From Chelonoidis abingdonii (taxonomy: Eukaryota > Chordata > Testudines > Testudinidae), in the NCBI RefSeq assembly GCF_003597395.2, contig NC_133772.1:146225429-146289428 (forward strand): a DNA stretch of 64,000 bases, written 5' to 3'. The notes under the pieces are model-generated. The model was not told where the DNA came from, searched no databases, and saw only the letters and a program-made list of their open reading frames with translations. Position numbers and translations under genes: made by a program. This document shows positions 60,801 to 62,864 of this stretch, piece by piece; within the stretch, counting starts at the first letter, position 1, and each line of letters begins with the position of its first letter.

Positions 60801-61673
60801 AATCATATATTATAGACTTATAGAAAGAGACCTTCTAAAAACATTAAAATGTATTACTGGCACGCGAAACCTTAAATTAGAGTGAGTAAATGAAGACTTG
60901 GCACACCACTTCTGAAAGGTTGCCGATACCTGATTTATTCCATAATAAATCTTATTTCCACCAAGGTCTCCATTATACTTACTTCACTGTGGAATGAACT
61001 GTCTTCTGTTTCTTCAACTAAAGATGGTAGGAGAGACAATGATCCTTTCTTTTTCAACTACAATGTACATACAGAAATAGAGTCCAGTTACTCTTAGCTC
61101 CACAAATTGCCTCTTTTCTTCTGCCTTTTGCACCCAATTTTGAGAAATGCTAAGCACCTGCAGCTCCATTTAAAATAATCAAAAGCTGCAGGTTCGAAGT
61201 AACCTCGAAAATCAAGTCCTTTATTTTTCAGCTTTTAAAGTCATGTCTACAATTGAGATAACTATCATTCTGTTTCATGCAAACAATGCACTGAAAATCT
61301 TTAAACAATTCCTTACAGTGTAAATTACAGATCCAGCATTTTGCATTTGTTTATTTCATGCAGTCTCACATTGTTTTTCCACATGTTGAAAAATAACCCA
61401 AAAGGGCCACCATATCATGCATGTAACCATTTCTCGTTAGGGCCATTCAAAGGGATAGCATAGTGTTCTACCTACCTGCCGTTCGGAGGCATCTTTCCCA
61501 ACCAAGCCAGTTTCCTCGGGTGACAGAGGCACAGAAAGTTCATCCTCTGATTCAGGTTGTTCTTGCTGTAAGTGCTGGTGGAGTTCCAGCATTGAACTCT
61601 TCATACCCCTAAGGATGTCTTCTTTTTTCTGGCACAGTTTGATGATCTGCTCTTTTATGTCTTCCATTTCCCC
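631..61673 (-). CDS. SYNE2: Nesprin-2-like spectrin-repeat rod (partial gene, 31 exons)
   Basis: Nesprins are giant outer-nuclear-membrane proteins that tie the nucleus to actin and microtubule motors through the LINC complex. Here 31 minus-strand exons with GT-AG borders join in one frame to give 1,627 residues. Helix-A style tryptophans recur ([74 protein letters not shown]), as in spectrin repeats. No CH or KASH domain is present, so this is the middle-to-late rod; from memory of human nesprin-2 (about 6,900 residues) it lies roughly 60-80% along. The final exon ([28 protein letters not shown]) and e10/e11 ([25 protein letters not shown]) resemble what I recall of nesprin-2 rather than nesprin-1. 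Most exons are phase 0-0; five junctions split a codon after its second base. Paralogue choice is recalled, not searched. The alternative is SYNE1. Confidence 0.85.
1707..1801 (-). repeat. CR1 LINE 3' end fragment
   Basis: The plus strand reads tcatagaatcatagacaatc then gttggaagagacctcagg and tccaaccccctgttcaaag. This is the reverse complement of the CR1 3' end, including its terminal octamer repeat region. A short 5'-truncated copy. Confidence 0.88.
2265..2980. mobile_element. hAT-like MITE with GC-rich palindromic module
   Basis: The 716-bp element is flanked by a perfect 8-bp target duplication, atcatagg, at 2257-2264 and 2981-2988. Its ends read taaggctacg and (inverted) taagtctgcg, imperfect terminal inverted repeats. 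An 8-bp duplication is typical of hAT transposons. The first 120 bases contain a long hairpin (gtcatgggta ... tatataccct, 2280-2385). The rest is GC-rich and holds a CCAAT-centred palindrome near 2681. The open frames across it on both strands are GC-rich noise. No transposase. Confidence 0.85.
3225..3319 (-). CDS. SYNE2: SYNE2 e30 (95 bp, phase 0-2)
   Basis: Residues 1518-1548 plus two bases of 1549. The acceptor ends aatgtttgcag, the donor is AAAAG|gtaaaa followed by a long A run on the sense strand. It encodes [19 protein letters not shown] and LLETGEAEK; the split codon completes Arg with e31. Confidence 0.87.
3320..3839 (-). other. Intron e29-e30
   Basis: Nothing recognised in this AT-rich intron. 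Confidence 0.6.
3840..3987 (-). CDS. SYNE2: SYNE2 e29 (148 bp, phase 2-0)
   Basis: The end of codon 1468 plus residues 1469-1517. The acceptor ends tttctcttaacag, the donor is GAG|gtaata. It encodes [19 protein letters not shown] with a Trp, and ends [17 protein letters not shown]. Confidence 0.88.
4084..4190. repeat. Old amniote SINE fragment
   Basis: gggccctaatcaggatgagg followed by ccattgtgctagtctctaca resembles the common old SINE phrase found in sauropsid DNA. It is degraded and has no clear ends. Confidence 0.45.
4359..4513 (-). CDS. SYNE2: SYNE2 e28 (155 bp, phase 0-2)
   Basis: Residues 1417-1467 plus two bases of 1468. The acceptor ends catcatttgcag, the donor is TTGCAG|gtcaaa, a weak donor that gives the correct phase. 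It encodes [19 protein letters not shown] and [19 protein letters not shown] (Trp). Confidence 0.87.
5330..8216 (+). mobile_element. CR1 LINE, decayed, ORF2 endonuclease to 3' end
   Basis: The region starts near the endonuclease part of CR1 ORF2. The longest surviving frame, 5539-6294, encodes an endonuclease-like stretch with [24 protein letters not shown] and [11 protein letters not shown], the last matching the SDH active-site motif. Further on, 6650-7500 corresponds to reverse transcriptase but is shifted and stopped repeatedly. The 3' end carries the hallmark gggggttggactagatgact and ends attctatgata. It is non-autonomous and dead. Its exact 5' border is unclear. Confidence 0.85.
7308..7451. 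repeat. Small insertion inside the CR1
   Basis: CR1 sequence breaks after gggccaaaagaa and resumes at aaatctgatgag. The intervening 144 bp contains ttctaggggg and aaaacctagagccggccct, which I have seen as part of a sauropsid MITE-type repeat. The family is uncertain. Confidence 0.45.
8774..8902 (-). CDS. SYNE2: SYNE2 e27 (129 bp, phase 0-0)
   Basis: Residues 1374-1416. The acceptor is a good tract ending tctctcatcctag, the donor is ATG|gtacat (not ideal at the exon side). It encodes [20 protein letters not shown] and [17 protein letters not shown]. Confidence 0.82.
8903..10408 (-). other. Intron e26-e27
   Basis: Holds a degraded tRNA-like SINE fragment (about 9300-9440, gatggtgttgtggttaaag and acctgggcttg) interrupted by a run of 23 T at 9344-9366. 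Nothing else is recognised. Confidence 0.45.
10409..10588 (-). CDS. SYNE2: SYNE2 e26 (180 bp, phase 0-0)
   Basis: Residues 1314-1373. The acceptor ends ctttcactttag, the donor is GAG|gtactt. It encodes [19 protein letters not shown] and [17 protein letters not shown], ending SDEFE. The exon has no internal Met near its start, but the frame is open throughout. Confidence 0.88.
10589..12041 (-). other. Intron e25-e26
   Basis: No repeat family or RNA gene recognised. Confidence 0.55.
12042..12246 (-). CDS. SYNE2: SYNE2 e25 (205 bp, phase 2-0)
   Basis: The end of codon 1245 plus residues 1246-1313. The acceptor ends tgtatattgcag, the donor is AAG|gtacat. It encodes [19 protein letters not shown] and [18 protein letters not shown], ending [12 protein letters not shown]. 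Confidence 0.9.
12247..12679 (-). other. Intron e24-e25
   Basis: Only the phrase gcctgactttaagcgtgtga, a trace of an old repeat, is notable. Confidence 0.45.
12680..12813 (-). CDS. SYNE2: SYNE2 e24 (134 bp, phase 0-2)
   Basis: Residues 1201-1244 plus two bases of 1245. The acceptor ends catttttcacag, the donor is ACAAG|gtacgc. It encodes [19 protein letters not shown] (Trp) and ends [11 protein letters not shown]; the split codon completes an Arg with e25. Confidence 0.9.
13171..13298. repeat. 64-bp tandem duplication
   Basis: Bases 13171-13234 and 13235-13298 are direct tandem copies differing at one base (tgaaatgccag versus tgaaattccag). It lies in the intron between e23 and e24 and touches no splice site. 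Confidence 0.92.
13618..13850. repeat. Interspersed repeat, MITE-like
   Basis: Begins ggccttgtctacacacaatc and contains several inverted pieces around ggtttaactaaactgg. A second diverged copy of the start is at 47640-47735 (ggctttgtccacacacaaaa, tggtttagttaaat). The family is not identified. Confidence 0.45.
14020..14190 (-). CDS. SYNE2: SYNE2 e23 (171 bp, phase 0-0)
   Basis: Residues 1144-1200. The acceptor ends tgtttgtttgcag, the donor is CAG|gtaaat. It encodes [20 protein letters not shown] (Trp) and [19 protein letters not shown], ending QVKTLQ. It follows the 8.4-kb DIRS-bearing intron. Confidence 0.9.
15111..15454. mobile_element. Tigger/mariner-type MITE
   Basis: The left end agtagaaccttagagttatg and the inverted right end agtagaacctcagaattatg form terminal inverted repeats. 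The motif gagttatgaac is repeated in tandem at the left (15121 on) and again near 15380-15412. It has 18 A in a row inside and no coding potential. The target duplication is not clear. Confidence 0.7.
15481..15550 (+). repeat. Diverged single end of the 48-bp inverted-repeat element
   Basis: aagaacattagggttgcaaa and cgttacgaaatgtc follow the same order as the 5238-5285 repeat with about ten changes. The opposite end is not found nearby. Confidence 0.5.
15551..16626 (-). other. Unique intron between MITE and DIRS element
   Basis: No repeat family recognised. It has a short A run at 15739-15753. Confidence 0.45.
16627..16920. repeat. DIRS terminal palindromic unit
   Basis: The arm at 16632-16675 (ttgttctttgagatgtgttg ... 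ccattccgtt) is repeated in inverted form at 16859-16912 (aacggaatggacacgagcaa ... acatctcgaagaacag). The arms enclose the inverted-repeat core. The same arrangement occurs at 38690-38990. Confidence 0.75.
16961..18106. mobile_element. Solo LTR (1,146 bp) inside the DIRS element
   Basis: DIRS sequence stops at gtgactc and resumes at tactcacaagcag. The insert begins TGTCATAAATAG and ends TTACCACA, the TG...CA form of LTRs, with a 5-bp flank duplication gactc/tactc (one mismatch). It holds two diverged copies of a segment around ttcggctatgaagagcttt (17197 on and 17349 on). No coding region. Orientation inferred from TG...CA is not decisive. Confidence 0.65.
18144..19369 (-). pseudogene. DIRS tyrosine recombinase, broken
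   Basis: The N-terminal part is in frame 18953-19369 ([30 protein letters not shown]). The C-terminal part is in frame 18144-18392 with [14 protein letters not shown], where the Tyr matches the catalytic tyrosine. The middle is shifted, in part by a 23-bp perfect duplication at 18475-18520. Confidence 0.75.
18475..18520. repeat. 23-bp perfect tandem duplication
   Basis: gcttagtcctttcgatgtag followed by aag occurs twice in a row. As 23 is not a multiple of three it shifts the recombinase frame. Confidence 0.95.
19366..20254 (-). pseudogene. DIRS RNase H and linker region, shifted
   Basis: Frame 19757-20254 contains [16 protein letters not shown], the DASDxGxG-like first RNase H motif. Frame 19366-19668 continues with [19 protein letters not shown] and [13 protein letters not shown], the domain between RNase H and recombinase in DIRS elements, which also occurs in the element at 37117-37611. 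Confidence 0.75.
20239..20583 (-). pseudogene. DIRS reverse transcriptase fragment, catalytic motif lost
   Basis: The 114-residue frame has [36 protein letters not shown] and [10 protein letters not shown], as in DIRS/gypsy-type reverse transcriptases. At the active site, where a YxDD-type motif is expected, it reads LYLNNW, so both catalytic Asp are Asn. The gag-like frame at 20580-20954 runs almost straight into this frame, so the N-terminal part of the enzyme seems deleted. Confidence 0.8.
22616..22768 (-). CDS. SYNE2: SYNE2 e22 (153 bp, phase 0-0)
   Basis: Residues 1093-1143. The acceptor ends ttcttccctttag, the donor is CAG|gtagag. It encodes [18 protein letters not shown] and [15 protein letters not shown], a continuous charged helix. 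It lies 134 bp from the edge of the DIRS element in the next intron. Confidence 0.88.
22769..24689 (-). other. Intron e21-e22
   Basis: No convincing repeat family or RNA gene. A moderately GC-rich stretch at 22990-23150 is not recognised. Confidence 0.5.
24690..24845 (-). CDS. SYNE2: SYNE2 e21 (156 bp, phase 0-0)
   Basis: Residues 1041-1092. The acceptor ends ctgtaatttgcag, the donor is AAG|gtaaaa. It encodes [19 protein letters not shown] and [18 protein letters not shown] (Trp), ending NTLEDCK. Confidence 0.9.
25195..25395 (-). repeat. MIR-type CORE-SINE
   Basis: attatccccattttactaag, gaaactgagtcacaaagag, cccaaggtcacccagcaag and ccactaggccac-like sequence follow the MIR consensus in reverse complement. 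An ancient amniote SINE. Confidence 0.75.
25490..25695 (-). repeat. Second MIR-type CORE-SINE
   Basis: cattcccattttccagaggg, gttaagtgacctgcccctga, cacggctgggaacagaagcc and catccactagaccac follow the same MIR reverse-complement order, 100 bp from the previous copy. They are two insertions, as both span the same consensus part. Confidence 0.7.
26105..26190. repeat. Old SINE tail fragment
   Basis: aaagtgctttgagatccttg and ggtagtatagaagcacaaag are a common old sauropsid SINE tail phrase. Low information. Confidence 0.4.
26252..26428 (-). CDS. SYNE2: SYNE2 e20 (177 bp, phase 0-0)
   Basis: Residues 982-1040. The acceptor ends actatttttcag, the donor is AAG|gtttgc. It encodes [19 protein letters not shown] (Trp) and [16 protein letters not shown], a second Trp that is typical of helix C. 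Confidence 0.9.
26429..27273 (-). other. Intron e19-e20
   Basis: Nothing recognised. Confidence 0.55.
27274..27423 (-). CDS. SYNE2: SYNE2 e19 (150 bp, phase 0-0)
   Basis: Residues 932-981. The acceptor ends tttgatttccag before CTT CAG ATG; a second CAG six bases in is a possible alternative. The donor is AAG|gtaaat. It encodes [20 protein letters not shown] (Trp) and ends [12 protein letters not shown]. Confidence 0.9.
27424..27902 (-). other. Intron e18-e19
   Basis: Nothing recognised. Confidence 0.55.
27903..28085 (-). CDS. SYNE2: SYNE2 e18 (183 bp, phase 0-0)
   Basis: Residues 871-931. The acceptor ends ctgtatatttcag, the donor is CAG|gtaagg. It encodes [19 protein letters not shown] and [19 protein letters not shown] (Trp), ending QEKLHQ. 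Confidence 0.9.
28086..28782 (-). other. Intron e17-e18
   Basis: Nothing recognised. A 138-codon plus-strand frame at 28392-28808 overlaps the edge of e17 and shows no domain. Confidence 0.55.
28783..28915 (-). CDS. SYNE2: SYNE2 e17 (133 bp, phase 2-0)
   Basis: The end of codon 826 plus residues 827-870. The acceptor ends gtttctatag, the donor is TTT|gtaagt. It encodes [19 protein letters not shown] (Trp) and ends VRNNIDNLF, a helix A to B segment. Confidence 0.9.
28916..29748 (-). other. Intron e16-e17
   Basis: Nothing recognised apart from a short T run at 29583-29593. Confidence 0.55.
29749..29945 (-). CDS. SYNE2: SYNE2 e16 (197 bp, phase 0-2)
   Basis: Residues 761-825 plus two bases of 826. 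The acceptor ends atactttgctag, the donor is GTCAG|gtaagt. It encodes [19 protein letters not shown] and [18 protein letters not shown] (Trp present). The minus-strand start-to-stop track is short here because no Met lies upstream, but the exon is fully open. Confidence 0.88.
29946..31514 (-). other. Intron e15-e16
   Basis: No repeat family or RNA gene recognised. Confidence 0.5.
31515..31646 (-). CDS. SYNE2: SYNE2 e15 (132 bp, phase 0-0)
   Basis: Residues 717-760. The acceptor ends cttttgttttag, the donor is CAG|gtattt. It encodes [20 protein letters not shown] with a Trp at position 2 and ends [15 protein letters not shown]. Confidence 0.88.
31647..32182 (-). other. Intron e14-e15
   Basis: The phrase ggagggagggaaggcaattccac near 32010 is typical of an old repeat; nothing certain. 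Confidence 0.4.
32183..32356 (-). CDS. SYNE2: SYNE2 e14 (174 bp, phase 0-0)
   Basis: Residues 659-716. The acceptor ends ggtttttcag, the donor is AAG|gtaatg. It encodes [19 protein letters not shown] and [20 protein letters not shown], with the conserved Trp, and ends [12 protein letters not shown]. Confidence 0.9.
32465..32960 (-). repeat. Interrupted MIR-like SINE
   Basis: The 32465-32550 part (tgcattcattatatactgct, ccaaggacctcaaa) and the 32855-32960 part (cagagacttgccaaggtcac, gaacgcaggagcccc) look like two halves of a MIR-type SINE. About 300 bp of unidentified sequence lies between them. Confidence 0.45.
33508..33708 (-). CDS. SYNE2: SYNE2 e13 (201 bp, phase 0-0)
   Basis: Residues 592-658. 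The acceptor ends ttaattcctag, the donor is AAG|gtacag. It encodes [19 protein letters not shown] with a Trp near the start and ends [16 protein letters not shown]. It is separated from e12 by only 193 bp, the shortest intron in the window. Confidence 0.9.
33902..34021 (-). CDS. SYNE2: SYNE2 e12 (120 bp, phase 0-0)
   Basis: Residues 552-591. The acceptor ends ttttattcag, the donor is GAG|gtaaga. It encodes [20 protein letters not shown] and ends [10 protein letters not shown], the loop and start of helix C of a spectrin repeat. Confidence 0.88.
34085..34310 (-). repeat. MIR-type amniote SINE
   Basis: attgtgctaggcacttacaa, aaagtgacctgccccaggtc, agccagtagcagagccagg and gaactgggccatgc are in MIR-type order on the plus strand in reverse complement. 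Confidence 0.7.
34311..35172 (-). other. Rest of intron e11-e12
   Basis: No repeat family recognised with confidence. The phrase tgtatcttgtcttgcttcct at 34822 repeats a phrase at 33157, possibly a shared unknown repeat. Confidence 0.4.
35173..35274 (-). CDS. SYNE2: SYNE2 e11 (102 bp, phase 0-0)
   Basis: Residues 518-551. The acceptor ends ctcttcacag, the donor is CGG|gtaatt. It encodes [20 protein letters not shown], a helix continuing from e10, and ends [12 protein letters not shown]. It follows the 6.2-kb intron that holds the nested CR1/LTR/DIRS block. Confidence 0.88.
37117..37611 (+). pseudogene. DIRS linker domain between RNase H and recombinase
   Basis: A 164-codon frame with [54 protein letters not shown] and [16 protein letters not shown]. 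It is the clean counterpart of the broken 19366-19668 frame. It is open to its end but lacks the upstream catalytic parts. Confidence 0.8.
37568..38632 (+). pseudogene. DIRS tyrosine recombinase with catalytic residues, stopped
   Basis: The order of motifs is [53 protein letters not shown] (first catalytic Arg near 38073), HSTRAQASS (the HxxR box, 38432-38443) and [10 protein letters not shown] (catalytic Tyr, 38540-38542). It is interrupted by a stop near 37701, a stop near 38148 and frame changes, so it is inactive as it stands although the active-site residues survive. Confidence 0.85.
38690..38990. repeat. DIRS right-end palindromic unit
   Basis: The left arm, with tgttcttcaagatgtgttgc, is mirrored by gcaacacatctcgaagaaca at 38943-38962. 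Together with ggttactcacct and aggtgagtaacc the arms are about 50 bp, enclosing the 165-bp terminal repeat. Confidence 0.8.
40361..41478 (-). other. Rest of intron e10-e11
   Basis: A 130-codon minus-strand frame (40354-40746) has no recognised domain. There is a run of 16 A at 40921. No clear repeat family. Confidence 0.45.
41479..41688 (-). CDS. SYNE2: SYNE2 e10 (210 bp, phase 0-0)
   Basis: Residues 448-517. The acceptor ends atcctttag, the donor is CAG|gtactg. It encodes [36 protein letters not shown] and [17 protein letters not shown]. The last segment is close to vertebrate nesprin-2 sequence as I remember it. Confidence 0.9.
41947..42099 (-). CDS. SYNE2: SYNE2 e9 (153 bp, phase 0-0)
   Basis: Residues 397-447. 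The acceptor ends cttcatccag, the donor is GAG|gtaagc. It encodes [20 protein letters not shown] and then [14 protein letters not shown], a helix with the heptad spacing of spectrin repeats. It is 258 bp from e10 across a short intron. Confidence 0.88.
42100..42625 (-). other. Intron e8-e9
   Basis: Nothing recognised. Confidence 0.55.
42626..42757 (-). CDS. SYNE2: SYNE2 e8 (132 bp, phase 0-0)
   Basis: Residues 353-396. The acceptor ends aaacgttag, the donor is CAG|gtacaa. It encodes [20 protein letters not shown] followed by a helix ([18 protein letters not shown]). Another frame of the same strand is also open, but only this one continues into e9. Confidence 0.82.
42758..43906 (-). other. 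Intron e7-e8
   Basis: No convincing repeat or RNA gene. Phrases such as catgatccagtccttcacc are traces of old repeats. Confidence 0.5.
43907..44042 (-). CDS. SYNE2: SYNE2 e7 (136 bp, phase 2-0)
   Basis: The end of codon 307 plus residues 308-352. The acceptor is a tandem CAGCAG, so the exon could also start three bases later (right edge 44039) and lose one Ser. The donor is CAG|gtttgt. It encodes [16 protein letters not shown] and then a helix A with Trp ([16 protein letters not shown]). Confidence 0.85.
44772..45182. mobile_element. Probable MITE
   Basis: Starts aaagctatgtctacgcttac and ends gcctaaatgtagatttatct; inverted, the right end gives agataaatctacatttag, a decayed match to the left. 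The GC-rich interior has repeated ggctctggcagg/gctccagcagtggg pieces. No coding potential. Confidence 0.45.
45483..45668 (+). repeat. tRNA-derived SINE, copy 1
   Basis: The Pol III A box tagctcagtgg (45496 on) and a B-box-like gggttgtgagtttagtcc form the tRNA-derived head; then tagggatctggggcaaaaat. The tail reads agtgaaggcagggggctgga and ends ccttccagttctatgagat. Its tail differs from copies 2 and 3. Confidence 0.85.
45681..45859 (+). repeat. tRNA-derived SINE, copy 2
   Basis: The same head (gggatagctcagtggtttga, gggttgtgaactcaatgc) but a CR1-type tail (tttgagcagggggttggact, ending ccaaccctgatattctatga). It follows copy 1 by 12 bp on the same strand. Confidence 0.88.
46030..46117. repeat. 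Old amniote SINE fragment
   Basis: Begins with (AAT)n at 46020-46034, then ataggaggcctagtcacgta and accctattgtggtaggcact and tgtacaaacacac, the old SINE phrase also seen at 34085 and 4084. Confidence 0.5.
46339..46451 (-). CDS. SYNE2: SYNE2 e6 (113 bp, phase 0-2)
   Basis: Residues 270-306 plus two bases of codon 307. The acceptor ends ttatttccag, the donor is TCAAG|gtacaa. It encodes [20 protein letters not shown] ... TTQKLES. The frame stays open past the donor into intron, but only the donor at 46338/46337 gives the phase needed by e7. Confidence 0.85.
46693..46870 (-). repeat. CR1 3' UTR fragment
   Basis: aaatcatagaaatatagggc, aggaagacatctcaaaaggt, ctagttcaactcccc and aggtgtctgtcaaacctgtt are CR1 3' end sequence in reverse complement, from another subfamily than the copy at 1707. 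Confidence 0.75.
47200..47735. repeat. Degraded interspersed repeats
   Basis: 47220-47520 carries many pieces of the type ggtgcctagtgggattttca and gacacctaaataactttg, an old sauropsid repeat of unknown class. 47640-47735 is a fragment related to 13618-13850. Confidence 0.4.
47736..49389 (-). other. Rest of intron e5-e6
   Basis: A 113-codon plus-strand frame at 48209-48550 has no recognisable domain. No repeat family recognised with confidence. Confidence 0.45.
49390..49572 (-). CDS. SYNE2: SYNE2 e5 (183 bp, phase 0-0)
   Basis: Residues 209-269. The acceptor ends atttcctag before GTT ATG TTA; the donor is CAG|gtaaaa. [19 protein letters not shown] ... [15 protein letters not shown] is a long charged amphipathic helix pair. 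It continues directly from the Gln that ends e4. Confidence 0.88.
49990..50055 (-). repeat. Short CR1 3' end fragment
   Basis: gaagggcagaaggtaccact, gtgatcatctagtctgacct and tgtataacataggcca are CR1-tail phrases in reverse complement. Confidence 0.6.
50056..50690. repeat. GC-rich repeat with a 250-bp palindrome
   Basis: Starts ttgccatgggtccggttttc; its ends are unclear. The core 50187-50434 is a near-symmetric imperfect palindrome centred at about 50310: cccattgg and ccaatggg flank the centre, and gacatgc/agcagcggcatg mirrors gaacatgccattc. Splice-donor-like sequences face outward at both ends (minus strand at 50188, plus strand at 50433). A C-rich tract follows. The same module occurs at 2575-2801 and about 58085-58313. 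Confidence 0.7.
50700..51045 (-). repeat. CR1/L2-type LINE reverse-transcriptase end
   Basis: aggtcaccccttaaccgtct, ttgtggctcttctctgaaca, ctctctaatttttccatcct and agaactggacacaccattct are the reverse complement of the CR1 ORF2 C-terminal coding region. It is an old copy with frameshifts. Confidence 0.7.
51626..51805 (+). repeat. tRNA-derived SINE, copy 3
   Basis: The head aatagctcagtagtttgagc and gggttatgagttcaatcc (B-box-like), body ggggccacttagggatctgg, CR1-type tail gagcagaggattggactaga ending ccaatcctgatactctat. Complete length, diverged. Confidence 0.88.
52071..52189. mobile_element. Mariner-type MITE (119 bp)
   Basis: TA dinucleotides flank it at 52069-52070 and 52190-52191. The ends ggaagaccagat and (inverted) agagggaccagat are terminal inverted repeats. 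The interior, with gtgaaaaatcgggacagg and gccccaaatattgggatt, matches a very common turtle MITE. No coding potential. Confidence 0.75.
52852..53085 (-). CDS. SYNE2: SYNE2 e4 (234 bp, phase 0-0)
   Basis: Residues 131-208. The acceptor ends tttgcttcag, the donor is CAG|gtaagg. The first 35 residues are linker-like ([12 protein letters not shown]), then a spectrin helix A begins at [20 protein letters not shown] with the conserved Trp and continues [16 protein letters not shown]. This exon marks the return from linker to rod. Confidence 0.88.
53086..55194 (-). other. Intron e3-e4, left part
   Basis: No repeat family or RNA gene recognised. The plus-strand frame at 54458-54754 has no domain. Confidence 0.45.
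55195..56145. mobile_element. Non-autonomous DNA element
   Basis: The left end, with cttctgagggaatactgtgc, and the inverted right end ctcctgggagaattctgcac are decayed inverted repeats. The right 100 bp is AT-rich with cagaatttttaatttttggtgcagaatt. The middle (55340-55840) is GC-rich with open but non-coding frames on both strands. The class is uncertain. Confidence 0.55.
56527..56643 (-). CDS. SYNE2: SYNE2 e3 (117 bp, phase 0-0)
   Basis: Residues 92-130. The acceptor tract ends ctttttacag before GAT GCT GAT; the donor is GTG|gtaagt. The peptide is acidic and polar ([15 protein letters not shown] ... DLSNWAV), part of the non-helical linker. Frame-neutral, so it could be skipped without breaking the frame. 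Confidence 0.78.
56644..58054 (-). other. Intron e2-e3, left part
   Basis: Nothing recognised. Confidence 0.5.
58055..58531. mobile_element. hAT-like MITE with the GC-rich module
   Basis: The left end ggggtgggcaaact and the inverted right end caggggtgggcaaact are hAT-type terminal inverted repeats. Flanks tcctagag/tctagagg are an imperfect 8-bp duplication. The interior is the GC-rich palindromic module (ggagccggagcacgg, gacatgccactgcttccggg mirrored at 58120-58165), ending in GAG|gtaagt at 58309-58317. No transposase. Confidence 0.75.
59468..59624. repeat. Tandem duplication of about 76-80 bp
   Basis: atttctgtcccatgtat, cttgaatcacttcactggt and attacaacatcaaaccccag occur twice in direct order (59468-59543 and 59544-59624). 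The second copy has a short insertion. Confidence 0.88.
60639..60932. mobile_element. hAT MITE with 8-bp target duplication
   Basis: Ends caggggtaggcaacct and (inverted) caggtatcggcaacct are hAT terminal inverted repeats. The flanks atttattt (60631-60638) and atttattc (60933-60940) are a near-perfect 8-bp target duplication. The interior is AT-rich. It lies just 50 bp from the donor of e2. Confidence 0.9.
60983..61057 (-). CDS. SYNE2: SYNE2 e2 (75 bp, phase 0-0)
   Basis: Residues 67-91. The acceptor ends cattgtag, the donor is GAA|gtaagt (strong). It encodes a short Lys then Ser/Glu-rich peptide ([16 protein letters not shown] ... SSFHSE) with no helix signature. Being tiny and frame-neutral, it could be a cassette exon. 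It fits the phase of both neighbours. Confidence 0.7.
61058..61475 (-). other. Intron e1-e2
   Basis: Nothing recognised. Confidence 0.55.
61476..61673 (-). CDS. SYNE2: SYNE2 e1 (198 bp, phase 0-0)
   Basis: Residues 1-66 of the reconstructed fragment. The acceptor is a pyrimidine tract ending ctcctcag before GGG GAA ATG; the donor is CAG|gtaggt. It begins [15 protein letters not shown] (helical) and turns acidic and proline-containing ([18 protein letters not shown]), so it looks like a helix running into a disordered linker. It is the most 5' exon in the window. Confidence 0.85.
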
Positions 61674-62057
61674 CTGAGGAGCAACAAGGTTTGTAACTTA
61701 CACTTTCGTTGTTGACAAAGTGATGATATAATAAGTAATAATGATATCTTACTGTGAGGGGGATCCCAGCCCTTTGGCCTTCTGTTTTGCACTGGGGCAA
61801 TTCCCCATTGTCACAGCAGGAGATGTTTAGGTAAGTACTAACTCAGAGGCAGCGGGCTCATGACAAAACACACAGCCTACCAGCTGTATACAGAGCCAGC
61901 TGTAGCTTTACAGGGAATGTGAAGGCTTGGTAATTAACACTGATCTGGATTCTCACTGGCAGGGCCATGGGAGCAGAAATCCTGGAGATCCTCCTCCCCA
62001 GGATAGAGGGAATGCAGCTGGGTTGCATTTCTCAGCTAGTCAGGTCAGCTCATGGTA

Positions 62058-62581
62058 CAGTGAAACCCCGCTATAATGCGATGTTTGGGGTCCAAAAAAT
62101 TCAATCACGACAAATGCGGGGTTGCAGTGTATCAGGGTTTCAAGTCGGTCAGTTTCAGTCAGTGGTCCCCAACACAGTGCATTGATGTGCGCCACCTAGT
62201 GCCTAGTGCCCAGCAGAGGAGAAAAGCCACAGCCCCACGCCTGCCAGAGACAGAGAACTCTGAGGCTGCGGGTGCTGGTGCTCTTTGTCCCCGGCAGGCA
62301 CAGGGCCGCGGTTTCTCTCTAGCTTCAAGAGGAGCGACGGCCCTGCGCCTGCCAGGGACAGAGAACTCCAGGGCTGTGGGCGCCGGTGCTCTCTGTCCCT
62401 GGCAGGCGCTGGGCCGCAGTTTCTCTCCTCTGCTGGGCACTAGGCGGGGGCACATCAATGTCCTGGCAGGCGCCATGGCACTGGGGACCACTGGCATTAG
62501 GCTTTAAAGGACAGCCAACTTATGATCGCGTTATATGCGATTTCGCGTTACGGCGGGGTACGTTATTGCGAGGTTTGACTG
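62058..62581. mobile_element. Tigger-type MITE with a nested element
   Basis: TA at 62056-62057 and 62582-62583 flanks ends cagtgaaaccccgctataat and (inverted) cagtcaaacctcgcaataac. This is the standard Tc1/mariner (Tigger) form. Its middle is replaced by the hAT-like palindrome at 62160-62493. Confidence 0.82.
62160..62493. mobile_element. Palindromic hAT-like element nested in the Tigger MITE
   Basis: The left end cagtggtccccaacacagtg and the inverted right end cagtggtccccagtgccatg share inverted arms that continue with attgatgtg and tagtgcccagcagaggag. Inside, an approximately 105-bp unit (cctgccagagacagagaact and cctgccagggacagagaact) is tandemly repeated, and each unit is itself a hairpin closing on gtcc(c)cggcagg. 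I see no clear target duplication. Confidence 0.65.
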
Positions 62582-62864
62582 TACTTCCCACAAACTTCTC
62601 TACAAAGTAACTATAAAAGAGGCTTTTTCTATCAGAAATGAGAGGAGAGGGGGACAGAAGTATTCATGAGGGAGAAATCAACTGGTGGGTAGCTCAGGGC
62701 TGCATCATCTTTATTAAAGACACCGAAAAACAGGGACAAACGGACTCTAGTGTGACACTGGCAGACTAGGTGCCAGCTCTTGCCACATCTGTAGGCATCA
62801 GCTGAGTGCCAACAAACTGACAGCTGGAAACCAAACCAGCTCACCTGTTTGTTAGTTTGGTTCA

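Noticed and set aside
631..61673. Assignment to nesprin-1 (SYNE1) instead of nesprin-2
   Set aside because: Both paralogues share this layout. The remembered sequence of SYNE1 at the e31 position (QWQCY..., WLVEVS) differs, while SYNE2 fits better. A protein search would settle it.
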